From Blasia pusilla (Eukaryota; Marchantiophyta; Marchantiopsida; Blasiales), in assembly GCA_050084515.1 (NCBI GenBank), contig CM114274.1:38378001-38442000 (forward strand): a DNA stretch of 64,000 bases. The letters run 5' to 3'. The notes beneath the pieces are model-generated. The model saw nothing but the letters and a program-made list of their open reading frames with translations. It was not told the origin of the DNA and searched no databases. Of the stretch, positions 46,622-58,359 are shown in pieces; positions within the stretch are counted from its first letter, which is position 1; each line of letters starts with the position of its first letter. A program made the translations under genes and the position numbers.

Positions 46622-47265
46622 TTGGATTCTCGGATTGAGTCGACGTCCACCTTCGATTCTCGGAGTGAGGCGCCGTCCGTCTGCCAAAAGAACGGACGTA
46701 CCAGAATTTCAAAATCTCTGACATGCCTCTCCCATCCCACCGCCACTAGCTGTACGCGGCAGTTACTTATCCAAACTGGAGTCCACTTTTGTATGTATGT
46801 CTTCATATTCTTCGCAATAGTGTCCGTCACTGACTTTTAACTCCTTCTAATCCGAGTTACGCAAATATCATGTCACTGGAACATTTTCGTGTTTAGTATG
46901 ATAGAGGTGGCATAATTTTAGTTTGGAGCGAGGATATTTGCATTAGAGTTTATGAGGGGGAAGATTTTAGGTTGAGTCTTAAAGGTTAAGAAACTTTCAA
47001 GGCAATTTTTAGAGCCCTCCCTATCATATTGGCAAATTTCCAAATTGGATGACTTGTAGTCAAGATGATACCAAAAGCTAATGGGGAGAAACTAATTTCT
47101 CCCAAAAAGTGTTTGCAGATCAAATACTCTCACTAATTAGCATGCCCGTGCTAGGTAGGAAAAGATTTATATTTGAAATAATTATTAGGAAAAAACGAAG
47201 TTCAAAAAAATATTGCTCTATTTTAAAAAAATTTAACAACATTACGTCTACAATATTTTTTATTT
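46622..47265. other. No supported gene
   Basis: Starts GC-rich with a short repeated phrase GATTCTCGGA.TGAG (46625 and 46660 area) and turns AT-rich after 46.85 kb, next to the Helitron remnant. Confidence 0.4.
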
Positions 47266-49190
47266 CTATGATTTGTATAAAGCAATATTTAATTGTACAT
47301 GAGAGAATATGGATGATGGTAGATATATTCCAACTTTTTGTAAAACTTGATCTTGAGATTTATTAATAATCATCGCAAAAGTTGGACGGATAAGAAATTG
47401 ATATTTGCGGAGATCAAAAGGTAAGCCAAAAGTATACATGGGATGAAAATTCAATCTCCTATATTTCGACCAGTAATGATCTCAGCGTCTATTATATGTG
47501 GCATGAAGGCACGAATTACGAATCGTGTGTCATTTGCTTGTCCTTGTGCTCCATTCATGTTTCTTAATAACATGATTAGTACTCCAATTTTTAAGGACAA
47601 AAATTATGGCGGATGACCCGAAGGTAAGCACGTATTAAGAAACTCTGTGGGATAAATCTGAGATATATCCTCATCAGAAACAAAATCTACACTAAGATAA
47701 ATATGCTCCTACACACGCCAAGTGATTGTTTGTAAGTATACTTTCAGAAGGTCCGTATGATTGTCATGAAGAATTGAAAGTTCAATGGAAAAAAAAGAAA
47801 TCAAAATATTTACCTCTCCGTGGAATCGAGACGTCACTTCTGTATTGATATGATCCACATCTCTATTCCTCAAGAAGTTTATGTCACAAAATCGTTCCAA
47901 ATCAGTCCCATAGATAGTATTAATGAGATCGTTGATATTGGTATTTTTGGATATCATATCATCAGGTAATTGAATCATATCTTCCTCCAAATCCTTCTGT
48001 AAAGTAAGACGACCCTCTCTAACCTCCAACAACCATTTTGCAAAATTTTCTTGATTGGCGCGTGAAGGACTTGCACCTAAGCACATACTTTTATTTTTGT
48101 TTGAAAAAGTGGACTTTTGAAATAACCAATGAATAAAGAAAGAGTATGATTATGGAAAATATACGATACCTTCCAAATTTTAGACTCTCATATTTGTTGT
48201 AAGTTTCATCACCCTTACATGAGACCATAAAGGAGATCTCTTAAAAGTGGCAATTTGTGGACGATTGGCACGGCGAACAACAAGGAGGATTTGACGGAAA
48301 TCTCCACCAAAATTAAAAAGTGGAACCTCTCTTAAGTCATCTGTTATCAATCCCATGATATCTTGCAATGTACGATTGACAGCCTCAAAGACAGGACGAT
48401 GAGTCATAGGTACTTCTTCCCATATGATAAGCTTAGCATTTCAGATGACACGTGCCTCATTACTATTAACTCGTATCTTGCAATATGTAAGGAATGAGTT
48501 CTTATCCTCGAATAAATTGAGAAAAGTTATAAAAGCAATTTCATTTTCATTATTACAGAAGATTTTGGTTCTTCCTTGCACGTGGAAATTTCATCCACAT
48601 TAATTGGAATCTTGAAGCGTGAATGTGCAGTCCGACCTCCTTCCAACAATAAAGTTGCTATCCTTGATGAGGCAAAGCCAATGCAATACCTCCTTTACAA
48701 TGTTCACTTTTAAGAAAGAGATTGTATAGAAATGTTTTCCCTGTTCTACCCGGACCATCGATAAAAAATAATTTTGCCTACGCAAACATGATGAGGTATG
48801 ATATCAGTTACCATATTGATACTTAACATAAAGAACATGATAGAAGTTCTGAGCCATTACCGCTTTCATATCCTTACCAAAGGATGAATGTTTTCACTCA
48901 ACTTTTGAAGTGTTCATGCACAACATCCCAAATTGCACGTTGCCCTGGATTCAATAATGCCTCTCCACGGATAGCTGCTTGATATAACTCTTTTGTATTA
49001 TGTATAATCTCATATTCCTCTAGATGCGAAGTTGAAATCTCATATTCCTCTAGATGCGAAGTTGAAATGTTTTCTTCCTGGGGGATAGGTTGGGGCATGT
49101 CAAGAAAGTCTGACAATGTCTTTCCTTGATCCTCCAAGTGGTGCTGAACATCCAATAATGCATGATTTATAATCTCTACATTCAAGGGAA
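47266..49190 (-). pseudogene. Decayed Helitron-type Pif1 helicase (copy 1)
   Basis: Fragments lie in family order on the minus strand. 48898-49185 is the region before the helicase (AAIRGEALLNPGQRAIWDVV). 48721-48777 is Walker A (FFIDGPGRTGKTFLYN). 48180-48407 has MTHRPVFEAVNRTLQDIMG and FGGDFRQILLVV. 47709-48086 has NFAKWLLEVREG and RNRDVDHINTEV. 47266-47454 is motif VI-like (FAMIINKSQDQVLQKVGIYLP). The pieces are in different frames separated by stops, so the gene is dead. The upstream Rep/HUH portion was not found here. Pif1-like helicases of this wording are the C-terminal half of plant Helitron transposases. Confidence 0.85.
49009..49068. repeat. Exact 30-bp tandem duplication inside the Helitron remnant
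   Basis: Two identical 30-base units (49009-49038 and 49039-49068) encode ISTSHLEEYE twice in frame. This is a recent duplication by slippage, since the copies have not diverged. Confidence 0.85.
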
Positions 49191-49199
49191 GATCTGGAA

Positions 49200-50590
49200 T
49201 TCGTGTTCTCTATGCACAAAAACAAAATATGCAATAAGTTAGCCTACTAATTTGCACAACATTTTCTTGTTGAAAAAGTGTTTGCAAATCAATTACTCTC
49301 ACTAATAATAATTATTAGTATTGGGAAATAATAATATAAATTAAGTTTTTATTGTTAGTGTTATTATTTTTAGGTATTGATATAATATATGTAGATTTTA
49401 TGAGTTATCTAAATTATGAAGGTAGGATGATTTATTAATGTTAGTATGATTGACAAGAAAATAATTTAATAAGGAAAATAATAACATATTTTTCTTTCGA
49501 ATGCTCAGTTTGAGTAACTTGATCTTGCGTGTAGCATGAGTTTGACACTAGTACACTTCCGGTTCAGCTTTTTGACAAAAGATTATGATTAAGAATGTTT
49601 CTTGGGAAAATCTGAAATATAAACTTGAAAAGATTTTTTGGAAATGGCTATTTGCAGTAATTGTAAGAAAATTGTACATGGGGGAATAACTTCCAGTTTC
49701 TCTCAGAATTTTCTTTTGTCTTTTGTATTTTTCCAAAAAAATTATGTGTTCACTTCTATATTTTGCATAATGATATTCTACTTCAAAATCAAAATTCAAA
49801 TATAAGAACTAGATGTGCTTTACATTTCACAATGTCTAGGAGGGTCACAACTAGACATGGAAGCCTTAAGCCGGGATGAAGATAAGCCAAAAAATGCTAG
49901 AATCGGCAAAAGCCCGTCACATATATGGAATGCCAAAATAGAATCGCAGGATATGCGAAGCAACTAGCAATTTTACTGGCATGGTTTGAAGAAGGAAAGA
50001 ATTGGTTAAGGATTGTTGGGAAGTTTAAGAGAAATCCGGGGAGATAGGAGGGCGGCAAAGGGCAAGGGGGGGGAGGGGGAATTCGGCGAGTAGGGTCCAA
50101 TAGGCCCCACAATGCCCGATTTGGGCTATCAGGAGTTGAGTCTCGAGAAGGCCCAGGGGAGAATCAAGGCCACGGAAGTTAGGGCTTGGCATCTTAAGGA
50201 CACTTGCCAATGAGGGCTTAAGGGGCTTGAGTGTGCTCAAAGAGTTTTGCAGGTTGTTACGACTTATCATCAAGAAGCGGATATTGGGTCGAGTTGTAGG
50301 ATGCATCCATGTTGTGGAATTTAAAAAAAAAGAGGTTTGTCACATGTGCACATTCTTATTATATTAGGACATGAGGATAAACCACGTAGCACTTATGAAT
50401 ATGATCGTATCATTTCAGTAGAATTCCTTGATCGATCTACCCATCAAAAGTTGTATTTTACTATTGCTAATTGCATGAGCTATGTAGACCATTAAATCCA
50501 AATGCACCATATCTGGATAAGGAAACAAAAAAGTATACAAAAGGCTATCATAAGGCTTTTTGCGGCCAATACTATAGAGACGGAAGAAGG
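49200..50590. other. Spacer between two divergent Helitron remnants
   Basis: AT-rich to about 49.8 kb, then a more GC-rich patch with a poly-purine run around 50066-50082. No gene supported; the 49.9-50.3 kb ORFs have low-complexity Pro/Leu composition. Confidence 0.4.
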
Positions 50591-53500
50591 TTATTAGATC
50601 TATCGTAGGTAAGGATCATTTAATCTTGGCTTATCTTTATTATGGTAAGGCATATGACGTAAGTGCCAACATTCATTGGATAATTATTGGATTATGCTCT
50701 ACAATCCTATGTTATGCACCCTCTTCGATTGCCACATTAATCTGGAAATCACAAGTAGTGTTTCCGCTATCAAGTACTTATACAAATATGTTTATAAGGG
50801 TTTAATGCGGTGTCATTTAAGTTATCAAAGGATATGGATACATCCAATGAAATAGACGTTGTTGACGAGACAACGTCATATCTTGATGTGAGGTATGATT
50901 ACCCTACTTGATTACTCTTATGCATTATATTATGTTTCTCATTCATCATGTTCATTCTCCTTAGTTGAATACTTGGAATTCTTATTTTTCCAAGTACATA
51001 TCTTCTTCAAAGGCATGTTGGCCCCAAGTTTAGTCTACATGCTATACTTCCAAGTATTGTACAATTAGCAGTTCATCTTCGGGAGCAAAAAATAGTCTAC
51101 TTCAATGATGTTGATGCTCCTCAAGATATTTGCAACTAAATAGAGAGACAACTCTGACCCAATGGTTTGTAACCAATCTATCTGACTCCATTCCTCAATA
51201 ATATCTATATATAGATTTCCCTTCATATTATCATTGGAGTAACAAGATATGGATTCGTAGGGTAAAAAAAATTTGTTATGGCCATCTTATTGGCCGCTTA
51301 TACCTTACTCATCCTGGTAATTACTGAAAAGTTATTTCTAAGTTGTTTTTATACACTACCATCTCCTCATGATGCATAACCTATGAGGAGAGGAGTTTGA
51401 AAAATGAAGGGACATTTTCCAATATTAATATAGAATAGCTAATCATTTAATTTTTTCAAAGGTGAAGGAGAACGTCATTGGTTGAGATTACTCTTCCATC
51501 ATGTTCGAGGAGCAACTACGTACGAATGCTTGAGAATTGTTTATGAGATATTATGTCCAATATTCAAAGAGGCTGCTATCCAATTGGGACTTCTTGAAGA
51601 TGATAGGGAGGTGTTTTCTTCCCTTGAAGAAGCTTCCATTATTTGTACGTGTTCTTCACTTTGTTGTCTATTTGCAATTATTCTAGCTCACAACACACAT
51701 GCTCAACCGGTTACAATATGGAATCAAGTTTTGGTTCCATAAGTAGAAGACCTCTTATATGAACAACGTTAGGTAAGAATTCATAACTACTACTCCTTAC
51801 ATAATTTGTTTTCTTCCTAATAATATTTTATATTAAGCATTCAATCAACTAACCATGAGTTGGACATTTTTTCGGAACTCTTCCATTGCAAGAATTTCTA
51901 ATCTTTGTGTTGATGATGTTATCATTAATACTGCATTCTTGGATGCCCATAATTACTCCCAAGATCAAGAAAAGAGACTGTCTAACTTTCTAGACATGCC
52001 TCGAGGTAATTTCTGAAGTCTTTACTCACACTCATATTTTGAGGAACGAGTGCAATTATATGATATAGAAGAATTATTTGAGCGAGTGCAATTGGGAGAA
52101 GAGTGTTTGAACGAGGGAAAATGCATTATTTGGGATGCTATATATGATGAGCTTGATCAAATATGCTTGAATGCTCCACCATCATCAAAAGTTTTTTTCA
52201 TTGATGGTCGAGGTGGAACGGGAATTTTTTTTTATATAATCTTATCCTAGAAAGTGTAAGGAGTGCAAGAGGTATAGCTTTGGCTGTAGCATCATCCAAT
52301 ACAGTTGCCTTATTGTTAAACGGCAGAAGTATTGCACATTCGCGCTTCAAAATCCCCATTAATCTTCATGAGAGCTCTACTTGCAAGTAAGTGCCATTAA
52401 TCATTTTAATTAGCTCCAATTCTATTCATGCATAAAATTTAATTACTGTAACTTCAATTATAGAACTTCTAGTTTTCTTCCCTTTTTTGTTTGTAGTTTG
52501 TTAATCTATAGTGTTGGAGCGCGCTTAATCCGTGATCCGATGCTCATGACATAGGATGGAGCACCTATGACTCATCATCATGCATTTGAGGTCGTGAATC
52601 AAACTTTAGAAGACATTATGGGAGTTTTCTCTGATGATCCACGGAAAAAATCATTTTTTGGAAAACTTATGGTATTTGGTGGACCAAGTGACTTTCGTCA
52701 AGTATTGCCTGTTGTTCGTCATGGGGATTGGCCAAAAATCATCCAAGCCACCATAACGAGATCTTTGCTCTAATATGAAGGTGATGAATTTGAAAAAAAA
52801 ATATGGGTTCAAAGGTTAGAAGGTCTTTTACGTGATGAACAACAAGCTTTTGCTGATTGGTTATTGGCAGCGGGAGAGGGTCGTGTACCTTTGCACCCTC
52901 GTTTGGGAGAAGACATTATACAATTATCATCTGAGATAATTACTGTGAGTAATAAGAAATTTGATCTTATTGATTTAATCTATCATAATTTTCCTAGGCG
53001 ATTCCATGACATTAATTTCTTAAGAGATAAGGCTATTTTGACTCTAAGAAATAAAGATGTTGACAACATAAATGCACACGTGATGTCTAGATTTCTTGGA
53101 GAGGTAATTCTTTTTAGTTGTATCAATATTAGGAAGTTTGAATACTAATCTTATTTTTTGTCACCAATTCATTACATACTGTGTACAAGAGCATATTTAC
53201 TTGAACGTCGATTCTATTGTGAATGAGGGCATAACTCATATCTATCCAACTAAATTTTTGAACACATGCTTGCCTTCTAGACTTCCTGCATATCATCTGT
53301 GTTTGAAGATTGGTGCAACAATCTTGCTTTTATGAAACATGAATGGATCATATGGATATTAAGCAACCCGGAACAAGATTGGAGATTTGTGGATTTATGC
53401 AACATTGCATAGATGTAGAAATTATCACAGGGAAGAATATTGGAGATTGAGTTTTTATTTCATGTATCCCATTGATTAGATAAGATTCCAACTTGCCATT

Positions 53501-53620
53501 TGATTCACGTAGGTTTCAATTCCCTATTTAGCCGACTTTTGCTATGATTATTAATAAGTCTCAATGTCAAAATTTGCAAAAGATTCACATTTACTTGCAT
53601 ACTCCCGTATCTTCTCATGA
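50590..53620 (+). pseudogene. Decayed autonomous-type Helitron (Rep/helicase polyprotein, copy 2)
   Basis: Plus-strand fragments follow the order of a plant Helitron protein: CHINLEITSSVSAIKYLYKY (50706-50801), GHLIGRLYLTHP (about 51270-51318), GERHWLRLLFHHVRGATTYE (51463 on), and GLLEDDREVF. The Pif1 half follows: LGEECLNEGKCIIWDAIYDEL, the Walker A region (52195-52230), IAHSRFKIP, MTHHHAFEVVNQTLEDIMG, DFRQVLPVV, FADWLLAAGEGR, RNKDVDNINAHV, and a C-terminal piece near 53500-53600 with an internal stop. Lesions are many: stops between segments, an insertion in the GGDFRQ motif (FGGPSDFRQ), and a Walker A reading GRGGTGIFF, so the catalytic lysine is gone. A phase-1 intron seems preserved between 51319 and 51460. 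Terminal TC and CTRR ends were not located. Confidence 0.85.
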
Positions 53621-54507
53621 TCAATTGTATATAACACTCACTCTCTAGAATAGGGAAGAGAAATTTCATCCACATTACAATTACAAACGATGAACATACA
53701 AATAAGGAAGATGACTACACAAAATATAATATAAACCAAAAAGATTTTAACTTCCCTTCTTCTCTCAAGCATCCTAATAATACACGTATCCGTCTCATTC
53801 AAAATTGGTTTAAAAATATAAGAAAAATAAAGTTTCTTCAAAACTACCCGGCCGAAAACCGATTAGAAATCCAATTTTACCATTTACTAATCATCCGTGA
53901 AAAACCTCCCCGGACCGGGAGGTTCCGACTGGGCAGTATTACCGCAGTAAGGAGTTAGTGTTCTTATACGGAGGTGTTGAAAAGCCAAAAAGGTGATGGA
54001 AGGCCGGAAGTCAACGAAAAATGAAACGCTGGCGGTCCCCAGACTCCCCACGCGGCGTGAAGCGGAGTTGGGACAATGGGAGTCGTGAGGAGCACGGGTC
54101 AACGGCCAGAGACATTCATGATTTCATAGTACATGCATGCATGTCAAATGGAAAGAAAAGATATCGGAATGATTGCAGGAATATGCCCAGCGGGTGCCGG
54201 GACGGATCGCGGAAGAAGAAGAAGAAAAGATCACAGTGCACTTTGAGAGTTATGACGGCGTGCAATTCGTCGTTTCGATTGTGGCAGCGCGACTCTGCCG
54301 ATCGTGATGCTCCGTGGGAAGAATCATCCGACCTTCATCCCTCGCTCTTCCTGCCATCGAACAGCTCTTCGAACATCGGCCGCCGGGGAGAGCGGAGGGA
54401 TGAAGGGAGGGCGGCGTTTCTGTGAGAAGATCGCATACACATAGCCCGAGATTCGTTCGGTGGAGCGGCAGGGGCCTTGAGAGGATCGGTTGCGGTGGAA
54501 TCGGATT
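53621..54507. other. Intergenic, likely promoter of the downstream gene
   Basis: AT-rich until about 53.87 kb, then GC-rich up to the ATG at 54508. ORFs on both strands at 54.0-54.7 kb are compositional; the minus one is antisense to the real gene. Confidence 0.4.
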
Positions 54508-55227
54508 ATGCAGGGCCCTAGTCAATCGAAAAGCGCGATGGAGAGGCAGCAGGAATTGCACCACGAGTACTGCTGCATTTACCCTCACTCGCTTGATAGG
54601 ATCAGCGTCATCAACTTCTCGCCGGAGCTCCTGTCTTCGATGCGCACCACCATTCAGCTTTCGTGGAAGAAGGGGATTCAATCGGAAGGACCTCACGGAT
54701 GCTCACATGAGTTCAAGCTCCGGGGCAAACCGTGGCAGGGGGACGACAGCGAGGCTCTGTACTCACGGCGATTGGTGTCCGTTCTCATGGAGTTCATGCT
54801 TCAGAAGGGATGGATCCTCACCATCGCCTCTTGCATAAGCGACCACACGGAGGACAAGGATTGCTGGTTCTTCAAGAAGATGGCCCCTGAGCCCGGGGCT
54901 TCCACCTGCAGCATAACGTTCAACAAGACGGATAAGTTGAGAATTATTGACGGCTCTCCGGAGCTGACAGAGGTGGTTCGATCGACGATACAGGAGCACT
55001 GGCACCTTGGACTGCAGAATTACGCAATGTACTGCGACGTTCCGGAGTTCAAGCTATGCGGAAATCCGTGGCGATCGACGGGGGATGCGGGACTGATGGC
55101 CAACGCCTTCTTGCTGCGACTGGTGGGAGCTGTGGAGCGAGCGGGGTGGACTGTGTATACGTCAGTTGATGTGAGTGCGGAAGATGAGTTCAGAGGATTG
55201 GATACTTGGATTCTGAGAAACAAATGA
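54508..55227 (+). CDS. Intronless protein with a tandemly duplicated ~105-residue domain (copy B)
   Basis: Paralogue of the 5.5-6.2 kb gene; function unknown. 239 residues from the ATG at 54508, or 229 from the ATG at 54538, which corresponds better to copy A's start. From the CCI motif to the end both proteins have 218 residues and align with no gap. Shared blocks include DCW[YF]F[RK]KMAPE, ASTC, RIIDG.PELT, VPEF[RK]L, AGW.VYTSVDVS and RGLDTWIL. The internal duplication is visible here too (CIYPHSLDRISVI against SITFNKTDKLRII; HEFKLRGKPW against PEFKLCGNPW). No targeting signal or membrane segment. GC content is higher than the surroundings, as in copy A. Both genes point away from the dynein that lies between them. 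Intact and single-exon, which suggests either an ancestral intronless state or an origin through RNA. Confidence 0.85.
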   Translation: MQGPSQSKSAMERQQELHHEYCCIYPHSLDRISVINFSPELLSSMRTTIQLSWKKGIQSEGPHGCSHEFKLRGKPWQGDDSEALYSRRLVSVLMEFMLQKGWILTIASCISDHTEDKDCWFFKKMAPEPGASTCSITFNKTDKLRIIDGSPELTEVVRSTIQEHWHLGLQNYAMYCDVPEFKLCGNPWRSTGDAGLMANAFLLRLVGAVERAGWTVYTSVDVSAEDEFRGLDTWILRNK

Positions 55228-57010
55228 TGAAAGATTTGCGCGTTGCTCTGGAACCGTAGATCTGTAGTTCAAAAAAGCTGTGGTGATAGTCACTGGAAGC
55301 TGAGTTCCTCGTATCAGCCGAGGATTTAACTATGGCCAGCCAAGATCGCCACAGCTTTTGTTTTATATATGGTTGCAGTTTCCAGCTCATGGCAGCAACT
55401 TCCACCCGCCTCGTAGGAAGTGGACATCAACAGCTACTCTGGAATCTGGTATTTACTGGCCGCGCTTTCATCACCGACGAAAATTCAGGGATTTTTGTAT
55501 CCGACGTCAGCTCAAGAAACGTTACAAAACGGGACGAGACGAATCCCGCCACCTCTATTTGTAAGATTTGAGAAGCTGGTGCTGAAATAGGGTTGCTTCC
55601 GCAGAACGTAATAGCGTTGTATGACGGTCATTCTTCACATTCAGAGATCCTTGCAGTAAGTACGACGTGTAGTCAACAGCGGAAGATGTAGCGTAAGGGT
55701 ACTGTAATTTCCGGGAGATTCGCAGTCGATTCCATCAGTTTATCTCATAGGTTTGGAGACGTATTCCACTCTCATCAGACAGTCCCGCTCCTGATATCCA
55801 TTTCTGAAAAGGAGCAGTATCCCTCACACTCAGTGCGTTGTCTCGCAATTAATTAAAGAAAGATCCCTAGATACGAGGAAAAAACCCGTCTCCTGAGCGT
55901 TCTGAATCAGATGTTGGCATGTTTTTATTGCCAGAGCTGCCCCTTCACTACCGCACAATACGCTTCGGAGATCTCCGCTAACATGTTGGTCCGTACTTTT
56001 CGCTTGCTGTATATTCTGCCGCAGACTCTCCCAATACCTTGAGCTCTTCGCAGACACAAATTTCAAATTTGGAGCAGTTGTCTAGTTGAAGTTTACTTCT
56101 CCGGGTGATTTGTCAACGCCGACTTCAAATGGAATGATTCCCACAATTCGTTTTCTTTGTCAAGCTGTCATCTGCCATCGCGTTCACCGCAGCACAGCGC
56201 AGGGAAGCGGGATACATATCATGAGATCCCGTCGAGTTCGATCAATTTCTTTCCAACGCGTGTCATGGTCTAGTCGCGAAATGTCGGTCACGAGTTCTCT
56301 GTCCGTCTTGAAAAAAGTTAGAGAAGTGGAGGGTTACTATAGTGGGAGTAAAGCTTACGGAAATTCAAGTGGGATAGAGTACTTTGGCCCTCACTTGAAA
56401 CCATAGATGGTTGCGGACTGAAATGTAGTCATGGTTTCAAGGATACCGAGATTTACTGAAATTGGAATCATCGACGGAGAATGGACACTGCATTAATTTT
56501 AATATTGGTAGAAATCCAAGAGATTTTATCTGATGCACGCAAGTGAAATGAGCACTTATGAGATCTCGCGTTTTTCACTCGAGTCTGAAATCGGTTTTGA
56601 GACTCAAGTGAGTCTGAAAACTTTCGGCGATAGGATCTCAGGATATCCAAGCATTCCAAACATCTGTACATTAGATTCCCCGAGTCACGGGGGAATCCAC
56701 TAATCAAGATTTGACAACGCTCACAGGACCTAACTTAGAACTAAGTCTATCAATCGATCGAGAATTCGGTCGTTGAACTCGAGTGGATACCTCGACTAAT
56801 CACTCAAAACCTCTCAAGAAAGCTAACCCGTCCCGACCGCCTCTACATACTACTGCTCTCGAGAGAAACATCATCAACAGCATCATCATCATCAATCCTA
56901 AATGATGAGTGTGTGCCAGGGATTCCATGGCGCGCACGGGGAATGACGATCGGTCGCAGAATCGGTCCCGCACGCCTTTGAAAACGCACCTCACAACTCG
57001 TCACAAGCCG
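55228..57010. other. Intergenic between convergent genes
   Basis: No supported gene. ORFs of 60-106 codons on both strands lack shared features or splice support. Short repeated phrases (GAGTCTGAAA, GACTCAAGTGAG) occur near 56.58-56.62 kb. Confidence 0.4.
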
Positions 57011-58359
57011 TCAGACGCTCTCCGAAGAGATAGCGTCTGACGCCATCATCTCACCATCGTCATGATCGTCATCGCCAGAAGAGAGAAGCGGGAGGCATTC
57101 GACATCGCCTTCATCCGCTTGATCAATCTGTAGCAACGCACCCATGTGGTAGTCTGGATCCTTGTCTGGATCGTACCTGTCCTGCGCGTCGCGCTTCTTA
57201 GGCATCTTTTCCCCATATCCTTGATCGCCTCGAGCAGTCGTCCCTCCTGATCGTACACGAGGCGGACTGCCTTGAAGCCCAGCGGAATGCCGGTGGTGGA
57301 TTGGGCCGAAGCATTGATCACCACGCTCTCCTCGTTGGACAGCGACGCCTCTGCTCGAACTCCCAGAGGCACCGGCGCGATGGCGGAGGCCACAGCGACG
57401 TTCGCTCCGGCTCCACGACTGCTGCTGTGCCCCGTTCTGATGCGGGTCGCGTACTTCACGCCCGTGATCACCCACAATTCGATTCGCGCGTCGCCCCTAC
57501 ACGTACGTACAAGCAAATCTCCCATAAATGTTTTACGAACTTTAAACTTTATGACGAGGAACAAAGGGCTTTCTTCCCCCGAGAGCGAAGAAGTTTCCAC
57601 TTCATGGTGAGCTCGAACTTAACCTCCCGTATATTCATCTTCGGGTTAGCCGGGGAGAGAGTCTGTGCCCAAGAATTATTAGGAGAATTAATAAATATTA
57701 TTTTATTGGAATTATTTATGTGTTAATTCACCCGCGCATTTTAATTAAGAGAAAATGTTTCACAGGACTACTCAAAGAATTTGATCCTACAAAATCGAAC
57801 GAGGGGAGGACTATGGTGATCGTCGGCGTGAAGCTTACTTGGTGCTTCCGGGGTGATGAAGAATCCTCTCGAGCTTGCTCATATTCGGCCTCCAGAGAGG
57901 TTCGTCACTCCACACAAGCTCCATGAAGAAATCCTCGTCCACTTTGCGGCACGTCACATTCCGAAATTCGCAGTCAAAGCTTTTAGAGCTGCTGAGATCG
58001 CTCTTCACGAGGCGATCGATGCCGGCTACGAGTTTGGACGACCCCTTCAGGCGGACGTTCCAATCGCCTTCGTATAAGATCTGGAGTTGGGGGTGATCAT
58101 CGGCGCTCGAATCCTTGTTCTTCATAGATTCCAGCCCTGCTTTCATAGTCTCGCGGACTTCAGCCCATCCCTCCACCTCTCCGCTTCCCAAGATCAGCAA
58201 GGATCCCGCACGCACCAGCGCCGGACCGCCCCGGCCCAGAAATTTGCCGTTGCTTACTTTCAGGAGCACGTCCAGCAACTCGACGTTGTTGTCCGCGAAT
58301 GATAGAGGTACGATACGGTGCTCCTTGAACAGATACTTCTCCCAACTCTTCTCCGCCAT
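57011..58359 (-). CDS. Unrecognised two-exon gene with an apparent frameshift near its 3' end
   Basis: Exon 1 (57839-58359) starts with ATG at 58359 and ends in GGAAGCACCAA|GTAAGC. Exon 2 begins at 57496 after TGTAG. The join makes a lysine codon (AA|G) and the frame continues GDARIELWVITGVKYATRI. The N-terminal 170 residues are soluble with LLVLGSGEVEGW-like turns (residues 50-65: SLLILGSGEVEGW) and KLERILHHPG at the exon end. Exon 2 has a Ser/Gly/Ala-rich stretch, PLGVRAEASLS, then IPLGFKAVRLVYDQEGRLLE. Past about 57225 this frame becomes Arg/Thr-rich, while the neighbouring frame gives a plausible acidic tail (KKRDAQDRYDPDKDPDYHMG to AISSESV, stop at 57011). The switch falls at a GGGGAAAA run at 57208-57215. 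It is therefore a one-base indel, a sequencing error, or an unseen splice. The ITG.K.AT wording faintly recalls a family common in fungi; I do not assign a function. Confidence 0.55.

Noticed and set aside
46188-46830. Minus-strand ORFs with a repeated RFWMRTLLPCLANWL peptide
   Set aside because: They arise from the tandem repeat units; no frame spans the array.
54021-54696. Overlapping ORFs on both strands before copy B
   Set aside because: GC-rich shadows; the minus-strand one runs antisense into the real gene.
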